Positions 1-8,245 of a stretch of DNA of 39,258 nt are shown in pieces. The stretch lies in NCBI GenBank assembly GCA_910579085.1, contig CAJTRU010000004.1:1-39258 (forward strand), read 5' to 3'. Both the position numbers and the translations under genes were made by a program. This DNA comes from an uncultured Lachnospiraceae bacterium (lineage in GTDB: Bacteria; Bacillota; Clostridia; Lachnospirales; Lachnospiraceae). Position 1 is the stretch's first letter. Each line of letters starts with the position of its first letter. Below the pieces are notes generated by a model. That model was not told the origin of the DNA. It made no database searches and saw only the letters and a program-made list of their open reading frames with translations.

Positions 1-1
1 T

Positions 2-214
2 CATGTAGGAGATGATATATTCTGTATAAGCAAATTTTTAACTATTACTGAAATTAATGGTATTTTGGAAGAGTTTTATGATTTTTTTAGTTATGATATA
101 ATTCCTATTGCAGAAACAGATGATGATAATTATATATGTTTGTATTATAAAGAAAATATGAAAAAACCATTAATAATATATTGGAATTATGAATTAGCGT
201 TAGAAAATCCATAA
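2..214 (+). CDS. SUKH (SMI1/KNR4)-type immunity protein, C-terminal part
   Basis: The reading frame is open from the window edge and ends at TAA 212-214, giving the last 70 residues of a protein whose start lies outside. It contains YDIIPIAETDDDNYICLYY. The pattern 'IPIAE-acidic-x-ICLYY' is the typical core strand of SUKH/SMI1-KNR4 proteins, many of which neutralise the nuclease tip of polymorphic toxins. The toxin-like pseudogene just downstream fits an immunity role. SUKH proteins bind very different toxins, so the partner cannot be named. Family assignment rests on pattern recognition of a partial protein. Confidence 0.6.
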   Translation, partial: HVGDDIFCISKFLTITEINGILEEFYDFFSYDIIPIAETDDDNYICLYYKENMKKPLIIYWNYELALENP

Positions 215-698
215 GAAGGTTAGAGAAAAGAGCCGGTTTTATTTTTTTGTTTCTGTTGTGGTTTTTCTATGCAAGGTACTTCATACATAAAGTGGAATGG
301 TTTTGCCTAAAAAGAAAGCCGCTTTAAGGGGATTTTGAAAAAGGAGAGCTGGATTTGCTAAAAGTAAAATATAATAAAGATAATAAAAGCCATCAAGGAT
401 AGGAAAAGAAGTAGTAGAAGCTTTTATGCAGTCTGCTTGTAGCATATTTGTGAATTTATTTTGCGGTAGTATTGCTGCAATGCTGTGATATTTGTTACGA
501 AAGATGTGGTGTTCAATGTGTATTAAGAAAGTAAATCCAGTTGTAATTAAACTATACGAGACTATCCAAGTAAAATTCAAAGTGGCTGGAAACAACCCAC
601 AAGTCCAGTTTGCTGCAGGAAATAATAATTTTTGTCCTGTACAAAACATTTCCAAGGATAAATAGCTTGATAAGGAAACAGGAAAAATAAAAGAGTGA
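215..698 (+). other. Gene-free, degenerate stretch
   Basis: No convincing gene on either strand. On the plus strand there are only short stop-interrupted pieces in several frames. Because the basic N-terminal part of the Hint toxin opens in frame only at 699, right after a TGA at 696-698, this stretch may be the decayed upstream part of that toxin, but I could not recognise any domain in it. A long minus-strand frame here looks like chance in A+T-rich DNA. Confidence 0.4.
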
Positions 699-1668
699 AA
701 GAAATATATCAGACAATACCAGATACTCAAAAGCGTAAGAAAAAGTTTAAAGAAAATAAAAAATATAAATGCCCTGAAAAAAGCAAAGGGGATTAAGAAA
801 TCACTTGCAGGGATGCGTGGGAAAGCAAAAACAGGCGCATCAAGACTGAAAAAGGGTAAGGTAAAGAAAAAAGGGAAACTAGAGCCACCAGATGAAGCAA
901 TAGATGTAATAAAAAAAGACCAGAAGGGTTTATGTGTTGGTGATAAATGTTTTACAGGTGATACACTGGTTTATACAAAGCATGGATATAAACCTATAAA
1001 GGAAATACGCAAAGGTGATGAAGTTTATTACAGAGATGAAAAAACAGAAGAAACAAGATTTAAAGAAGTAATTGAAATATTCCGCACACCAACCTATACC
1101 ATTTACCATATATGGGTTGGTGGAAGGGGGAATTTAAAACAACAGCATACCATCCTGTTTATGTACAGGAGCAGGGATGGGTAACAGCCATTAACCTGCG
1201 AGAAGGTGATACAATAGAAACAATGGATGGTTTTGTGCATATAACAAAAGTTGAAAGAACAAGACATGAAGAAGCAGTGGCAGTGTATAACTTCCATGTA
1301 AAAGACTGGGTGTCATACTTTGTTGGAACAATGATGGTTTATGTACATAATAGCCCAGGGGAACATAATGAAAGGTTTTTAGACAATATTATAAAACTTC
1401 TAAAAAAGGAGAAAAAACAAAAGACGGAAGAAATATCATAACAACATTGGATGAAGATACAAAAATTATATTTAGGAGAGATATTGGAGAAAATGCACAT
1501 GCTATGAGCAAATTTGGGTATGATAAACCTGTAGATCACATAAATATTGAAATTCATCATAAAAAACCTAATGGGAATTATAAAGCAAAATGGGATTTTC
1601 ATATTATTTTAGATGATTTAGGTAAAGTAGTTAAAACAATTGAAACAGGAAAATGGAGTAAAAAATAG
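699..1668 (+). pseudogene. Polymorphic toxin remnant: basic region, Hint domain, C-terminal toxin tip (two frameshifts)
   Basis: Three frames join into one protein. Part 1 (699-about 1130) is a very Lys-rich segment followed by a Hint start: Cys in DKCFTGDTLVYTKHGYKPI, then KEIRKGDEV. Part 2 (about 1125-1380) continues the same Hint fold with FKTTAYHPVYV (the T-x-x-H block), LREGDTI and the terminal YFVGTMMVYVHNS, the usual end of a pretoxin Hint domain. Part 3 (1372-1668) is a toxin-tip-like domain with an EIHHKKPNG histidine pair and WDFHIILDD; I do not recognise its family. The first frame change lies at a G5 run (1127-1131), where one extra G would restore the frame; the second lies between 1372 and 1441, near T5 or A6 runs. 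Autoprocessing Hint domains release C-terminal toxins in such systems. As written the gene is broken, unless these are sequencing errors. Confidence 0.7.
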
Positions 1669-1703
1669 AATAATAAAATATATAAAGTGGAGGAGAATAA
1701 ATT

Positions 1704-1778
1704 ATGTATAAACTAAATACAAATTTAAAAAATAATGAAAAAAAATTCTGGAAAATTTTTTTATCTAATTTATCGTAA
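1704..1778 (+). CDS. 24-codon ORF with strong ribosome site; possible stub of an immunity gene
   Basis: ATG at 1704 is preceded by GGAGGAGAATAAATT, one of the best ribosome sites on this side of the window, and ends at TAA 1776-1778. The peptide (MYKLNTNLKNNEKKFWKIFL...) resembles nothing I know. It starts 35 bp after the toxin pseudogene, exactly where an immunity gene is expected, so it may be the 5' end of an immunity gene that was later truncated or frameshifted. That reading is inference from position only. Confidence 0.35.
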   Translation: MYKLNTNLKNNEKKFWKIFLSNLS

Positions 1779-1825
1779 AAGTAATACTCATATATTGTAT
1801 GTTAATATGTAAAGAATGTTATTTA

Positions 1826-2254
1826 ATGTTTAAAAAAACATTTAAAACACTATTATTATTGATAACTACTTTATTAATTAATAGTAGTATTTTATATGCT
1901 TATGGAAATCCTTTTGTGGATGGCTTCAAACATTCTGACTGCCATATACAGGGAGATGCAGGCTTTTTCTGGATAAATATGGTTAAAGGATATGAATATG
2001 ATGTTGTATTAAAAAATCTATATAGTAAAGACAGACATATTTATATACATGAAGTATTACCAAATGGCACTACATCAACAAAAAGACGTCCCTTCCAGCA
2101 AATTGTAAAACCTGGACACTATACTTATATTCCAACTGTAAGCGGAAAACATTATATAGAGATTTCAGGTGAAGGCGAACCAGAAATAGCATATTTTTAC
2201 TTTGCAGTAGAACCAGTTGGAACAATAGATACAACTCTTTATCCAGAATATTAA
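1826..2254 (+). CDS. Small secreted protein of unknown function
   Basis: The 142-residue protein begins with a basic MFKKTFKT stretch, a hydrophobic core (LLLLITTLLINSSIL) and an Ala-Tyr-Gly cleavage-like site, a typical signal peptide. The mature part of about 115 residues has aromatic-rich beta-strand-like segments and only one Cys. An in-frame ATG at 1799 would add nine residues before the signal peptide; I prefer 1826, but neither start has a clear ribosome site. It follows the toxin remnant on the same strand and ends before a terminator shared with the ATP synthase operon. A role in the toxin locus is possible but nothing in the sequence proves it. Confidence 0.6.
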   Translation: MFKKTFKTLLLLITTLLINSSILYAYGNPFVDGFKHSDCHIQGDAGFFWINMVKGYEYDVVLKNLYSKDRHIYIHEVLPNGTTSTKRRPFQQIVKPGHYTYIPTVSGKHYIEISGEGEPEIAYFYFAVEPVGTIDTTLYPEY

Positions 2255-2300
2255 TAAACAGCAAAACCAATATATGAGTATTTTCTTTTTATAATAAATA

Positions 2301-2341
2301 AATGCTGCGGGCATTACTGCCCACAGCATTGTTTTATTTTT
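2301..2341. terminator. Bidirectional terminator between the toxin locus and atp operon
   Basis: AATGCTG-x-GGGCA loop TGCCC-x-CAGCATT (2301-2330) forms a 12-bp stem with one mismatch, followed on the plus strand by GTTTTATTTTT. On the minus strand it is followed by T-rich DNA. It sits between two convergent genes and can end both. Confidence 0.8.
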
Positions 2342-2349
2342 ATGCAATT

Positions 2350-2760
2350 TTATTTATATCTGCCTGCAATATCAATCCTTGTCAGTGCCTTTTTTAATGC
2401 AAGTTCTGCACGCATCATATCAACAGATTTTTCACCACTTTTTAAGCGGCGTTCTGCACGCAGCTTTGCCTCTTCGGCACGGTTTACATCTATCTCATCC
2501 GGCCATTCACATGACTCGGCAAGTATAGTTACCTTGCTTTTTGTGATTTTAACAAATCCATCATGAAGTGCAGCTTCTTTCTTGCCGTCTGCCTGTTTTA
2601 TACGCAGGACTCCAGGCTCAAGAATAACTGTAAGAGGAATGTGGCCGGCCAGTACACCAATCTCGCCCTCTGTAGTCTTCATTTCTACCATTTCTGCATC
2701 GCCGTCAAAGAATACACGTGTAGGGGAGATAATCTGTAAGTTGAACGTTTTGTCAGCCAT
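2350..2760 (-). CDS. atpC: F-ATP synthase epsilon subunit
   Basis: 136 residues, the normal size for epsilon. It starts FNLQIISPTRVFFDGDAEMVEMKTTEGEIGVLAGHIPL, the standard N-terminal beta-sandwich, with a C-terminal helical hairpin (about residues 88-136) that in this family inhibits ATP hydrolysis. It couples gamma rotation to the c-ring in the central stalk on the cytoplasmic face. It is the last gene of the operon, 13 bp after atpD, with an AAGGAGA ribosome site, and is followed by the shared terminator. Confidence 0.96.
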   Translation of the reverse strand: MADKTFNLQIISPTRVFFDGDAEMVEMKTTEGEIGVLAGHIPLTVILEPGVLRIKQADGKKEAALHDGFVKITKSKVTILAESCEWPDEIDVNRAEEAKLRAERRLKSGEKSVDMMRAELALKKALTRIDIAGRYK

Positions 2761-2773
2761 ACTGGTCTCCTTT

Positions 2774-4171
2774 CTACTTAGACTTCATCCTCTGGACAAC
2801 CTCGTCAATTGTGCCGGCATTAAGGAAGAGGTTTTCTGGAATTTCATCATGTTTGCCATCCAGTATTTCCTGGAAGCCGCGTACAGTTTCACTTACTGGC
2901 ACATACTGCCCTGGAAGGCCTGTAAACTGCTCTGCAACGTGGAAAGGCTGTGATAAGAACCTCTGTATTTTCCTTGCCCTGTTTACTACAATCTTGTCAT
3001 CTTCTGAAAGCTCATCCATACCAAGGATTGCGATAATATCCTGGAGTTCCTTATACCTCTGTAATATTTCCTGTACACCACGTGCAGTTTTATAATGTTC
3101 TTCACCTACTACATGAGGGTCAAGAATACGTGATGTAGACTCAAGAGGGTCTACAGCCGGGTAAATACCAAGCTCTGATATAGAACGTGAAAGAACTGTT
3201 GTTGCATCTAAGTGTGCAAATGTGTTTGCAGGGGCAGGGTCTGTAAGGTCATCAGCAGGTACATAAACAGCCTGCACTGATGTGATAGAGCCTTTCTTAG
3301 TAGAAGTTATGCGCTCCTGTAATGCACCCATTTCTGTCTGGAGTGTTGGCTGGTATCCAACTGCACTAGGCATACGTCCAAGCAGCGCTGAAACTTCTGA
3401 ACCAGCCTGTGTAAAACGGAAAATATTATCAATAAACAGAAGCACGTCTTTACCTGAACGGTCACGGAAGTTTTCTGCCATTGTAAGGCCTGTAAGCCCG
3501 ACTCTCATACGTGCCCCAGGTGGCTCATTCATCTGCCCGAACACCATTGTAGTCTTGTCAATAACGCCTGACTCAATCATTTCATAGTAAAGGTCATTAC
3601 CTTCACGTGTACGCTCTCCAACACCTGTAAACACTGAATATCCACCGTGTTCCTGTGCAATGTTTGTAATAAGCTCCTGTATTAATACGGTTTTGCCTAC
3701 ACCAGCACCGCCAAAAAGACCAATCTTACCACCCTTCTGGTATGGACAGAGCAAATCAACTACCTTAATACCTGTTTCAAGAATTTCAGTAGCTGTTGAC
3801 TGTTCTTCAAATGCTGGTGCTTTTCTATGGATTGGGTCATATTTGACACCTGTTGGTGCAGGCTTTTCATCAATAGGTTCACCAAGCACATTAAACATAC
3901 GTCCTAATGTGGCTTCGCCAACTGGGACTGAAATAGGGCCGCCTGTTGCATCAGCTTTCATGCCACGCACAAGCCCGTCTGTAGGTCCCATTGCAATACA
4001 GCGCACAGTATCATCGCCAAGATGCTGCGCAACCTCAACTACGAGTTTTCCACCATTATTTAATGGCACTCTTATAGCATCGTTAATTTCTGGAAGTTTT
4101 CCTTCTGGAAACTTAATATCCAGAACAGCACCGATAATCTGTGTAAGCTGGCCTGTATTTAATTCTGCCAT
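2774..4171 (-). CDS. atpD: F-ATP synthase beta subunit (catalytic)
   Basis: 465 residues, full length. The Walker A loop GGAGVGKT lies at residues 154-161, GERTREGNDLYYEM is the catalytic-Glu/Arg region, and LLFIDNIFRFTQAGSEVS is the Walker B and DELSEED-preceding region; ILGMDELSEDDK near residue 400 is the DELSEED-type lever that meets gamma. It makes ATP from ADP and phosphate in the cytoplasmic F1 head. An AAAGGAGAAAGACG ribosome site fixes the start. It is separated from atpG by about 110 bp with no other gene. Confidence 0.98.
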   Translation of the reverse strand: MAELNTGQLTQIIGAVLDIKFPEGKLPEINDAIRVPLNNGGKLVVEVAQHLGDDTVRCIAMGPTDGLVRGMKADATGGPISVPVGEATLGRMFNVLGEPIDEKPAPTGVKYDPIHRKAPAFEEQSTATEILETGIKVVDLLCPYQKGGKIGLFGGAGVGKTVLIQELITNIAQEHGGYSVFTGVGERTREGNDLYYEMIESGVIDKTTMVFGQMNEPPGARMRVGLTGLTMAENFRDRSGKDVLLFIDNIFRFTQAGSEVSALLGRMPSAVGYQPTLQTEMGALQERITSTKKGSITSVQAVYVPADDLTDPAPANTFAHLDATTVLSRSISELGIYPAVDPLESTSRILDPHVVGEEHYKTARGVQEILQRYKELQDIIAILGMDELSEDDKIVVNRARKIQRFLSQPFHVAEQFTGLPGQYVPVSETVRGFQEILDGKHDEIPENLFLNAGTIDEVVQRMKSK

Positions 4172-4280
4172 CGTCTTTCTCCTTTTAATTATTTTTTGTT
4201 CCTGCCTGCAGCATTTAAAAACAAACAGTTACATATTGGTTACTTTTAAATGGCATGCCAGGAAATAAAGTACTGGACTG

Positions 4281-5162
4281 TTATGAAATAGCTGATGCAC
4301 CTGCTATAATCTCTGTAAGTTCCTGTGTTATGGAAGCCTGCCTTGCCCTGTTATATTTAAGGGACAAATCACTTATCATTTCTTCTGCATTGCTTGTCGC
4401 AGAGTCCATCGCCTGCATACGTGCACCGTTCTCACTTGCATGTGACTCCACAAGGCCTCCAAATACAAGACTGTTAATATATTTTGGGATAATAGCATCA
4501 AGTGCTTCTTCTGGTTCTGGCTCATAATTCATAAGCGTTATCTTGTCAAGCGGGCTTTGTGGCTCTTCTTCCTGCTCTGATACAATATCTTCTGCATCTA
4601 TAGGAAGCAGCTTAATAAGTGTAGGTATCTGCACAACAGTATTTTTAAATATTGTATATGCAAGATATATCTCACCAATTTCACCACTCGTAAATTTGCT
4701 TAAAAGCTCTTTGCCAATCTCCATTGCATCAGCATAAAGCGGCTCATTAATTGCCTCTGAATAATCACCAGCTATTTTATAACCCTGCCTTGAAAGGGAA
4801 TCACGTCCTTTAACCCCTACAGCATAAATAACAGTATCTTCTTTATTAAAGCGCTCATCCTTGGAAACCATTTTAACTATGTTGGAATTATATCCTCCAG
4901 CAAGTCCCCTGTTTGAAGTAATAGTTATTACAGCTTTTTTGTCTGACTTGCTTTTTTGCAGGAACGGGTGTGACATCTGCCCTGATTTGGCTATCATATC
5001 CGCAACCGTTTCATACATTGTTTCAAAATATGGTTTTGAAACTTCTGCACCAACTTTCGCCTTTTGCAGTTTTACAGAGGATACAAGCTTCATAGCTTTG
5101 GTAATCTGTCCTGTACTCTGGACACTTTCTTTACGCCTTTTAATGTCTCTCATTGAGGCCAT
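4281..5162 (-). CDS. atpG: F-ATP synthase gamma subunit (rotor shaft)
   Basis: 293 residues from the ATG at 5162. The N-terminus MASMRDIKRRKESVQSTGQI and the C-terminal SLKYNRARQASITQELTEI are the two conserved helices that make the rotating coiled coil inside F1. An in-frame ATG four codons upstream (MRVNM...) exists, but ATGAGGGTTAAT places GAGGG five bases before ATG 5162, so that start is preferred. An insertion of acidic residues (EEEPQSPLDK, about residues 190-205) varies in this family. The leader holds a hairpin/pseudoknot element shared with aspS, so translation of this subunit may be tuned separately from the rest of the operon. Confidence 0.95.
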   Translation of the reverse strand: MASMRDIKRRKESVQSTGQITKAMKLVSSVKLQKAKVGAEVSKPYFETMYETVADMIAKSGQMSHPFLQKSKSDKKAVITITSNRGLAGGYNSNIVKMVSKDERFNKEDTVIYAVGVKGRDSLSRQGYKIAGDYSEAINEPLYADAMEIGKELLSKFTSGEIGEIYLAYTIFKNTVVQIPTLIKLLPIDAEDIVSEQEEEPQSPLDKITLMNYEPEPEEALDAIIPKYINSLVFGGLVESHASENGARMQAMDSATSNAEEMISDLSLKYNRARQASITQELTEIIAGASAIS

Positions 5163-5230
5163 ATTAACCCTCATTTCTGCGCTGCTTTTTTCATAAAACA
5201 GCCTTGTGCCAGGCAGCGCACAGGCACAAA
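5163..5230 (-). promoter_or_regulatory. Leader element before atpG: hairpin loop complementary to the SD-adjacent bases
   Basis: On the minus strand TTGTGCC (5229-5223) pairs with GGCACAA (5210-5204). The enclosed loop carries TGCGCTGC (5220-5213), which is exactly complementary to GCAGCGCA (5185-5178). That segment is followed at once by GAAATGAGGG, the atpG ribosome site. A pseudoknot next to the Shine-Dalgarno is therefore possible. The same arrangement, with the same downstream words GCAGCGCAGAAATGAGG, precedes aspS at 20528-20593. Structure is inferred from base pairing only. Confidence 0.6.
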
Positions 5231-5241
5231 TGCCAGCTTAA

Positions 5242-6756
5242 CTACCTGTTCTTATTGAAATCTGCCTTAAATTCTTCTATTCCCTTAACAAGCTTCTTTT
5301 CTGTATCTTCTTTAATTTCACCATCAGTGCGTATTGCTTCTGGCACTTCTGGATATTTTGTATCAATATATTCAAAAAGACCTTTTTCAAACTCAAGTAT
5401 GTCCTCAACTTCTATATCAATAAGATACTTTTTAGTAGCAGCATAGATAATCATAACCTCATTTTCTACTGGCATTGGATTATACTGGTCTTGCTTTAAT
5501 ATTTCACGTATTCTTTCACCCTGTGCAAGCTGTGCCTTTGTTTCTGGGTCAAGGTCTGAACTGAACTGTGAGAAAGCTGCAAGTTCCCTGAACTGCGCAA
5601 GCTCAATACGTATTGGCCCGGAAATCTTTTTCATTGCCTTAATCTGTGCAGAACCACCAACCCTGGATACAGAAAGGCCTGCATTAATAGCTGGCCGGAA
5701 ACCTGCATTAAACATTTCTGTTTCAAGGTAAATCTGCCCGTCTGTTATGGAAATTACATTAGTAGGGATATATGCAGATACATCACCTGCCTGTGTTTCT
5801 ATAATAGGAAGCGCCGTAAGTGAACCGCCGCCTAACTTATCTGAAAGCCTGGCTGCCCTCTCAAGAAGCTTGGAATGTAAATAGAATACATCACCAGGAT
5901 ACGCTTCACGTCCAGGCGGACGCTTAAGCAGCAGCGCCATTGTACGGTATGCAGCAGCATGTTTTGTTAAATCATCATATATTATAAGAACATCTTTGCC
6001 ATCTTCCATCCATTCCTCGCCTATTGCACACCCTGAATATGGTGCAATATACTGTAATGGCGCAAGTTCACTTGCTGTAGAAGCTACAACAGTTGTATAA
6101 TCCATAGCACCATGTTCTTCAAGCTTATTAACAATAGATGCTACAGTTGAAGCTTTCTGTCCTATGGCAACATATATACAATATACATTTTCTTTCTTCT
6201 GGTTTATAATAGTATCAATTGCAATAGCTGTCTTTCCTGTCTGGCGGTCACCAATTATAAGCTCACGCTGTCCCCTGCCTATAGGCACCATTGAGTCAAT
6301 AGCTTTAATACCTGTCTGCAAAGGGGTATCTACTGATTTTCTGGAAATAACACCTGATGCAACCCTTTCAATCTGCCTTGTTTTCTTGGTTTCTATTGGG
6401 CCTTTGCCATCTATAGGCTGCCCCAGGGCATTAACTACACGTCCAAGCATTGCATTACCAACAGGTACTTCAACAACCCTTCCTGTTGTTTTTACAATAT
6501 CGCCTTCATTAATATTCCTATGGTCACCTAAGAGTACGGCACCAACATTGTCTTCTTCAAGGTTAAGCACCATGCCATAAACTTCATTTGGAAATTCCAG
6601 AAGTTCACCCTGCATAGCTTTTGCCAGGCCATGAATACGGGCAATACCATCGGCAACCTGTATTACAGTACCTGTATCTGCAATTTCAAACTTGGTACTA
6701 TAGTTCTTAATCTGTTCCTTTATTACAGAACTGATTTCCTCAGGTCTTAAATTCAT
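5242..6756 (-). CDS. atpA: F-ATP synthase alpha subunit
   Basis: 504 residues. The N-terminal barrel is followed by the nucleotide-binding loop GDRQTGKT at residues 169-176 and by the ALPIIETQAGDVSAYIPTNVISITDGQ block typical of alpha. It carries the regulatory nucleotide sites of F1 and supplies the arginine finger (SVSRVGGSAQIKAMK region) to beta. The gene lies 26 bp after atpH. AAGGAAGGTG about ten bases upstream of the ATG supports the start. Nothing about it is unusual. Confidence 0.98.
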   Translation of the reverse strand: MNLRPEEISSVIKEQIKNYSTKFEIADTGTVIQVADGIARIHGLAKAMQGELLEFPNEVYGMVLNLEEDNVGAVLLGDHRNINEGDIVKTTGRVVEVPVGNAMLGRVVNALGQPIDGKGPIETKKTRQIERVASGVISRKSVDTPLQTGIKAIDSMVPIGRGQRELIIGDRQTGKTAIAIDTIINQKKENVYCIYVAIGQKASTVASIVNKLEEHGAMDYTTVVASTASELAPLQYIAPYSGCAIGEEWMEDGKDVLIIYDDLTKHAAAYRTMALLLKRPPGREAYPGDVFYLHSKLLERAARLSDKLGGGSLTALPIIETQAGDVSAYIPTNVISITDGQIYLETEMFNAGFRPAINAGLSVSRVGGSAQIKAMKKISGPIRIELAQFRELAAFSQFSSDLDPETKAQLAQGERIREILKQDQYNPMPVENEVMIIYAATKKYLIDIEVEDILEFEKGLFEYIDTKYPEVPEAIRTDGEIKEDTEKKLVKGIEEFKADFNKNR

Positions 6757-6782
6757 GTTACTCTTGCACCTTCCTTCATTTA

Positions 6783-7334
6783 TTAATTAGAAAGCTGGAT
6801 TTTATTAAGTTCCTTTGCCATATTTTCCAGCTTTGTTTTTACACTGCTGTCCACTACCCTGTCACCTATCTTTATGACCATCCCGCCAATCAAATCAGGA
6901 TTAACAGAATAATCCATGCGGAATTTTACATATGAAGTAGTTTCAAGAAGCCTGGCTTCTATATCCTTCTTCTGCCCGGCTGACAAAGCAGCAGCAGATG
7001 TCACACAGGCAACACCAATCTTCTTTTCTTCCCATACTTTTGACATAAAGTATAAAAGAATATCCTCTATTTCCTTAAAACGCCCTTTTTCTACAATAGT
7101 CATAATAAACCCTGTCAGTTCAGGTGAAACCTTATCTTTAAATGCTTCCTCCACCATTTTCTTTTTATCATCAACAGGGATTTTAGGATGCGAAAGAAGA
7201 CTGATATATTCTCCGTTCTCTTTAAGCACCTGTAAAACTGCTTCCACTTCTTCCAGCATGGTATCCAGTGTGCCCTCTTCTACGGCAACTTCAAACAAAG
7301 CATCGCCGTATGTCTTTGATACTAACTTAGCCAT
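6783..7334 (-). CDS. atpH: F-ATP synthase delta subunit
   Basis: 183 residues, normal for bacterial delta (OSCP). It has the helical N-domain (KTYGDALFEVAVEEG) and the C-terminal VNPDLIGGMVIKIGDRVVDSSVKTKL block characteristic of the family. It joins the peripheral stalk (b subunits) to the top of F1. Its start overlaps the end of atpF by 13 bp, so translation is probably coupled, as expected for stalk partners. Confidence 0.95.
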   Translation of the reverse strand: MAKLVSKTYGDALFEVAVEEGTLDTMLEEVEAVLQVLKENGEYISLLSHPKIPVDDKKKMVEEAFKDKVSPELTGFIMTIVEKGRFKEIEDILLYFMSKVWEEKKIGVACVTSAAALSAGQKKDIEARLLETTSYVKFRMDYSVNPDLIGGMVIKIGDRVVDSSVKTKLENMAKELNKIQLSN

Positions 7335-7879
7335 GTTTCATCACCCATCTCTTTTAAAGTGTCCGCAATTAACTGTGACTGTTTCTTATCATCTAAAGAA
7401 GATGCAACAATCTTGCCTGCCATAATGGATGCAACAGAAATAATTTCCTGTTTTACATCATCCTTTACCTTAGATTTCTCAAGTTCAGCCTCACGGCTTG
7501 CCCTTTCAAGAATTCTTGCAGATTCTTCTTTTGCCTCATTTATAATGGCGTTCTCTTTTTTCAATGCCTTTTTACGGGTATCGCTAAGGATTTCTTCCGC
7601 CTCTTTGCCTGCCGCCTTAAGCTTTGCATCATACTCTGACTTAAACTGTATGGCATCCTCTTTTTCCTTAGCAGCCGTTTCAAGCTGTTCTTTAATGAAA
7701 TCCTGTCTTTTCTGTAGCATATCGCGTGCAGGGTTAAAGAGCAGGTAAGAAAGTAAAAGGAATAATGCAAACATCGCAATCATGGTTATAACCGCATCAA
7801 CAAGGAGCTGCGGGTCAAGACCAAATATATAATCGCCAAGTGCGCTGCCTGACAATGCTACTCTTATTACAACACTCAC
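7322..7879 (-). CDS. atpF: F-ATP synthase b subunit (peripheral stalk)
   Basis: 185 residues. The start is GTG at 7879, eight bases after AAAGGAGG. One transmembrane segment (about residues 25-48, VDAVITMIAMFALFLLLSYL) is followed by a long charged helix rich in Lys/Glu/Ala (about residues 50-165), the stalk coiled coil. The C-terminus reaches delta. A single b gene is present, so the stalk is a homodimer as in most Firmicutes. Confidence 0.95.
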   Translation of the reverse strand: MSVVIRVALSGSALGDYIFGLDPQLLVDAVITMIAMFALFLLLSYLLFNPARDMLQKRQDFIKEQLETAAKEKEDAIQFKSEYDAKLKAAGKEAEEILSDTRKKALKKENAIINEAKEESARILERASREAELEKSKVKDDVKQEIISVASIMAGKIVASSLDDKKQSQLIADTLKEMGDETWLS

Positions 7880-7921
7880 TTTTTAAGCCTCCTTTCTGCT
7901 GCAATTTTCAAATTGCATAAA

Positions 7922-8185
7922 TTAAAGTTTGCTATAAAGTGGGTTAGCGAATAACAGGATTAACGCAACTACCAGACCATAAAGACCAGTTGTTTCTGCT
8001 ACTGCCTGGCCTAAAATCATTGTTGACATAATGTCACCCTTTGCACCTGGGTTACGTCCAACTGCAGAAGCACCATAACCAGCAGCAATACCCTGGCCTA
8101 CACCAGGACCAATACCAGCGATAACTGCAAGGCCTGCACCTATTGCAGAACCCATTAATACTAAACCTTCATTTGTTATATTCAT
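7922..8185 (-). CDS. atpE: F-ATP synthase c subunit, sodium-binding type
   Basis: 87 residues with two transmembrane helices joined by the polar loop RNPGAKGD (44-51). Helix 1 has GIGPGVGQG with Gln31; helix 2 has GQAVAETTGLY with Val62, Glu64, Thr65, Thr66 and Tyr69. In the Na+-ATP synthase of Ilyobacter tartaricus the ion is held by Gln32, Val63, Glu65, Ser66, with Thr67 and Tyr70 nearby. The same set is present here, with Thr for Ser, which other Na+ enzymes also use. The ring therefore probably carries Na+ rather than H+. The strong site AAGGAGG precedes the ATG, consistent with the high c stoichiometry. Confidence 0.95.
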   Translation of the reverse strand: MNITNEGLVLMGSAIGAGLAVIAGIGPGVGQGIAAGYGASAVGRNPGAKGDIMSTMILGQAVAETTGLYGLVVALILLFANPLYSKL

Positions 8186-8245
8186 TTTACATCCTCCTTA
8201 AAAATAACATAAAATTGATTTTGTGATGCCAGAACATCCTTGTGT

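Noticed and set aside
281..730. 149-codon minus-strand frame rich in Phe/Leu/Ile
   Set aside because: It lacks a ribosome site and any recognisable motif, and lies opposite a decayed region next to a plus-strand toxin gene; its hydrophobic look is expected when Lys/Asn-rich DNA is read in reverse.
699..1380. Reading the Hint domain as an intein or hedgehog-type host protein insertion
   Set aside because: There is no host protein sequence after the VHNS end; a separate tip domain and nearby immunity-like pieces fit a polymorphic toxin better.
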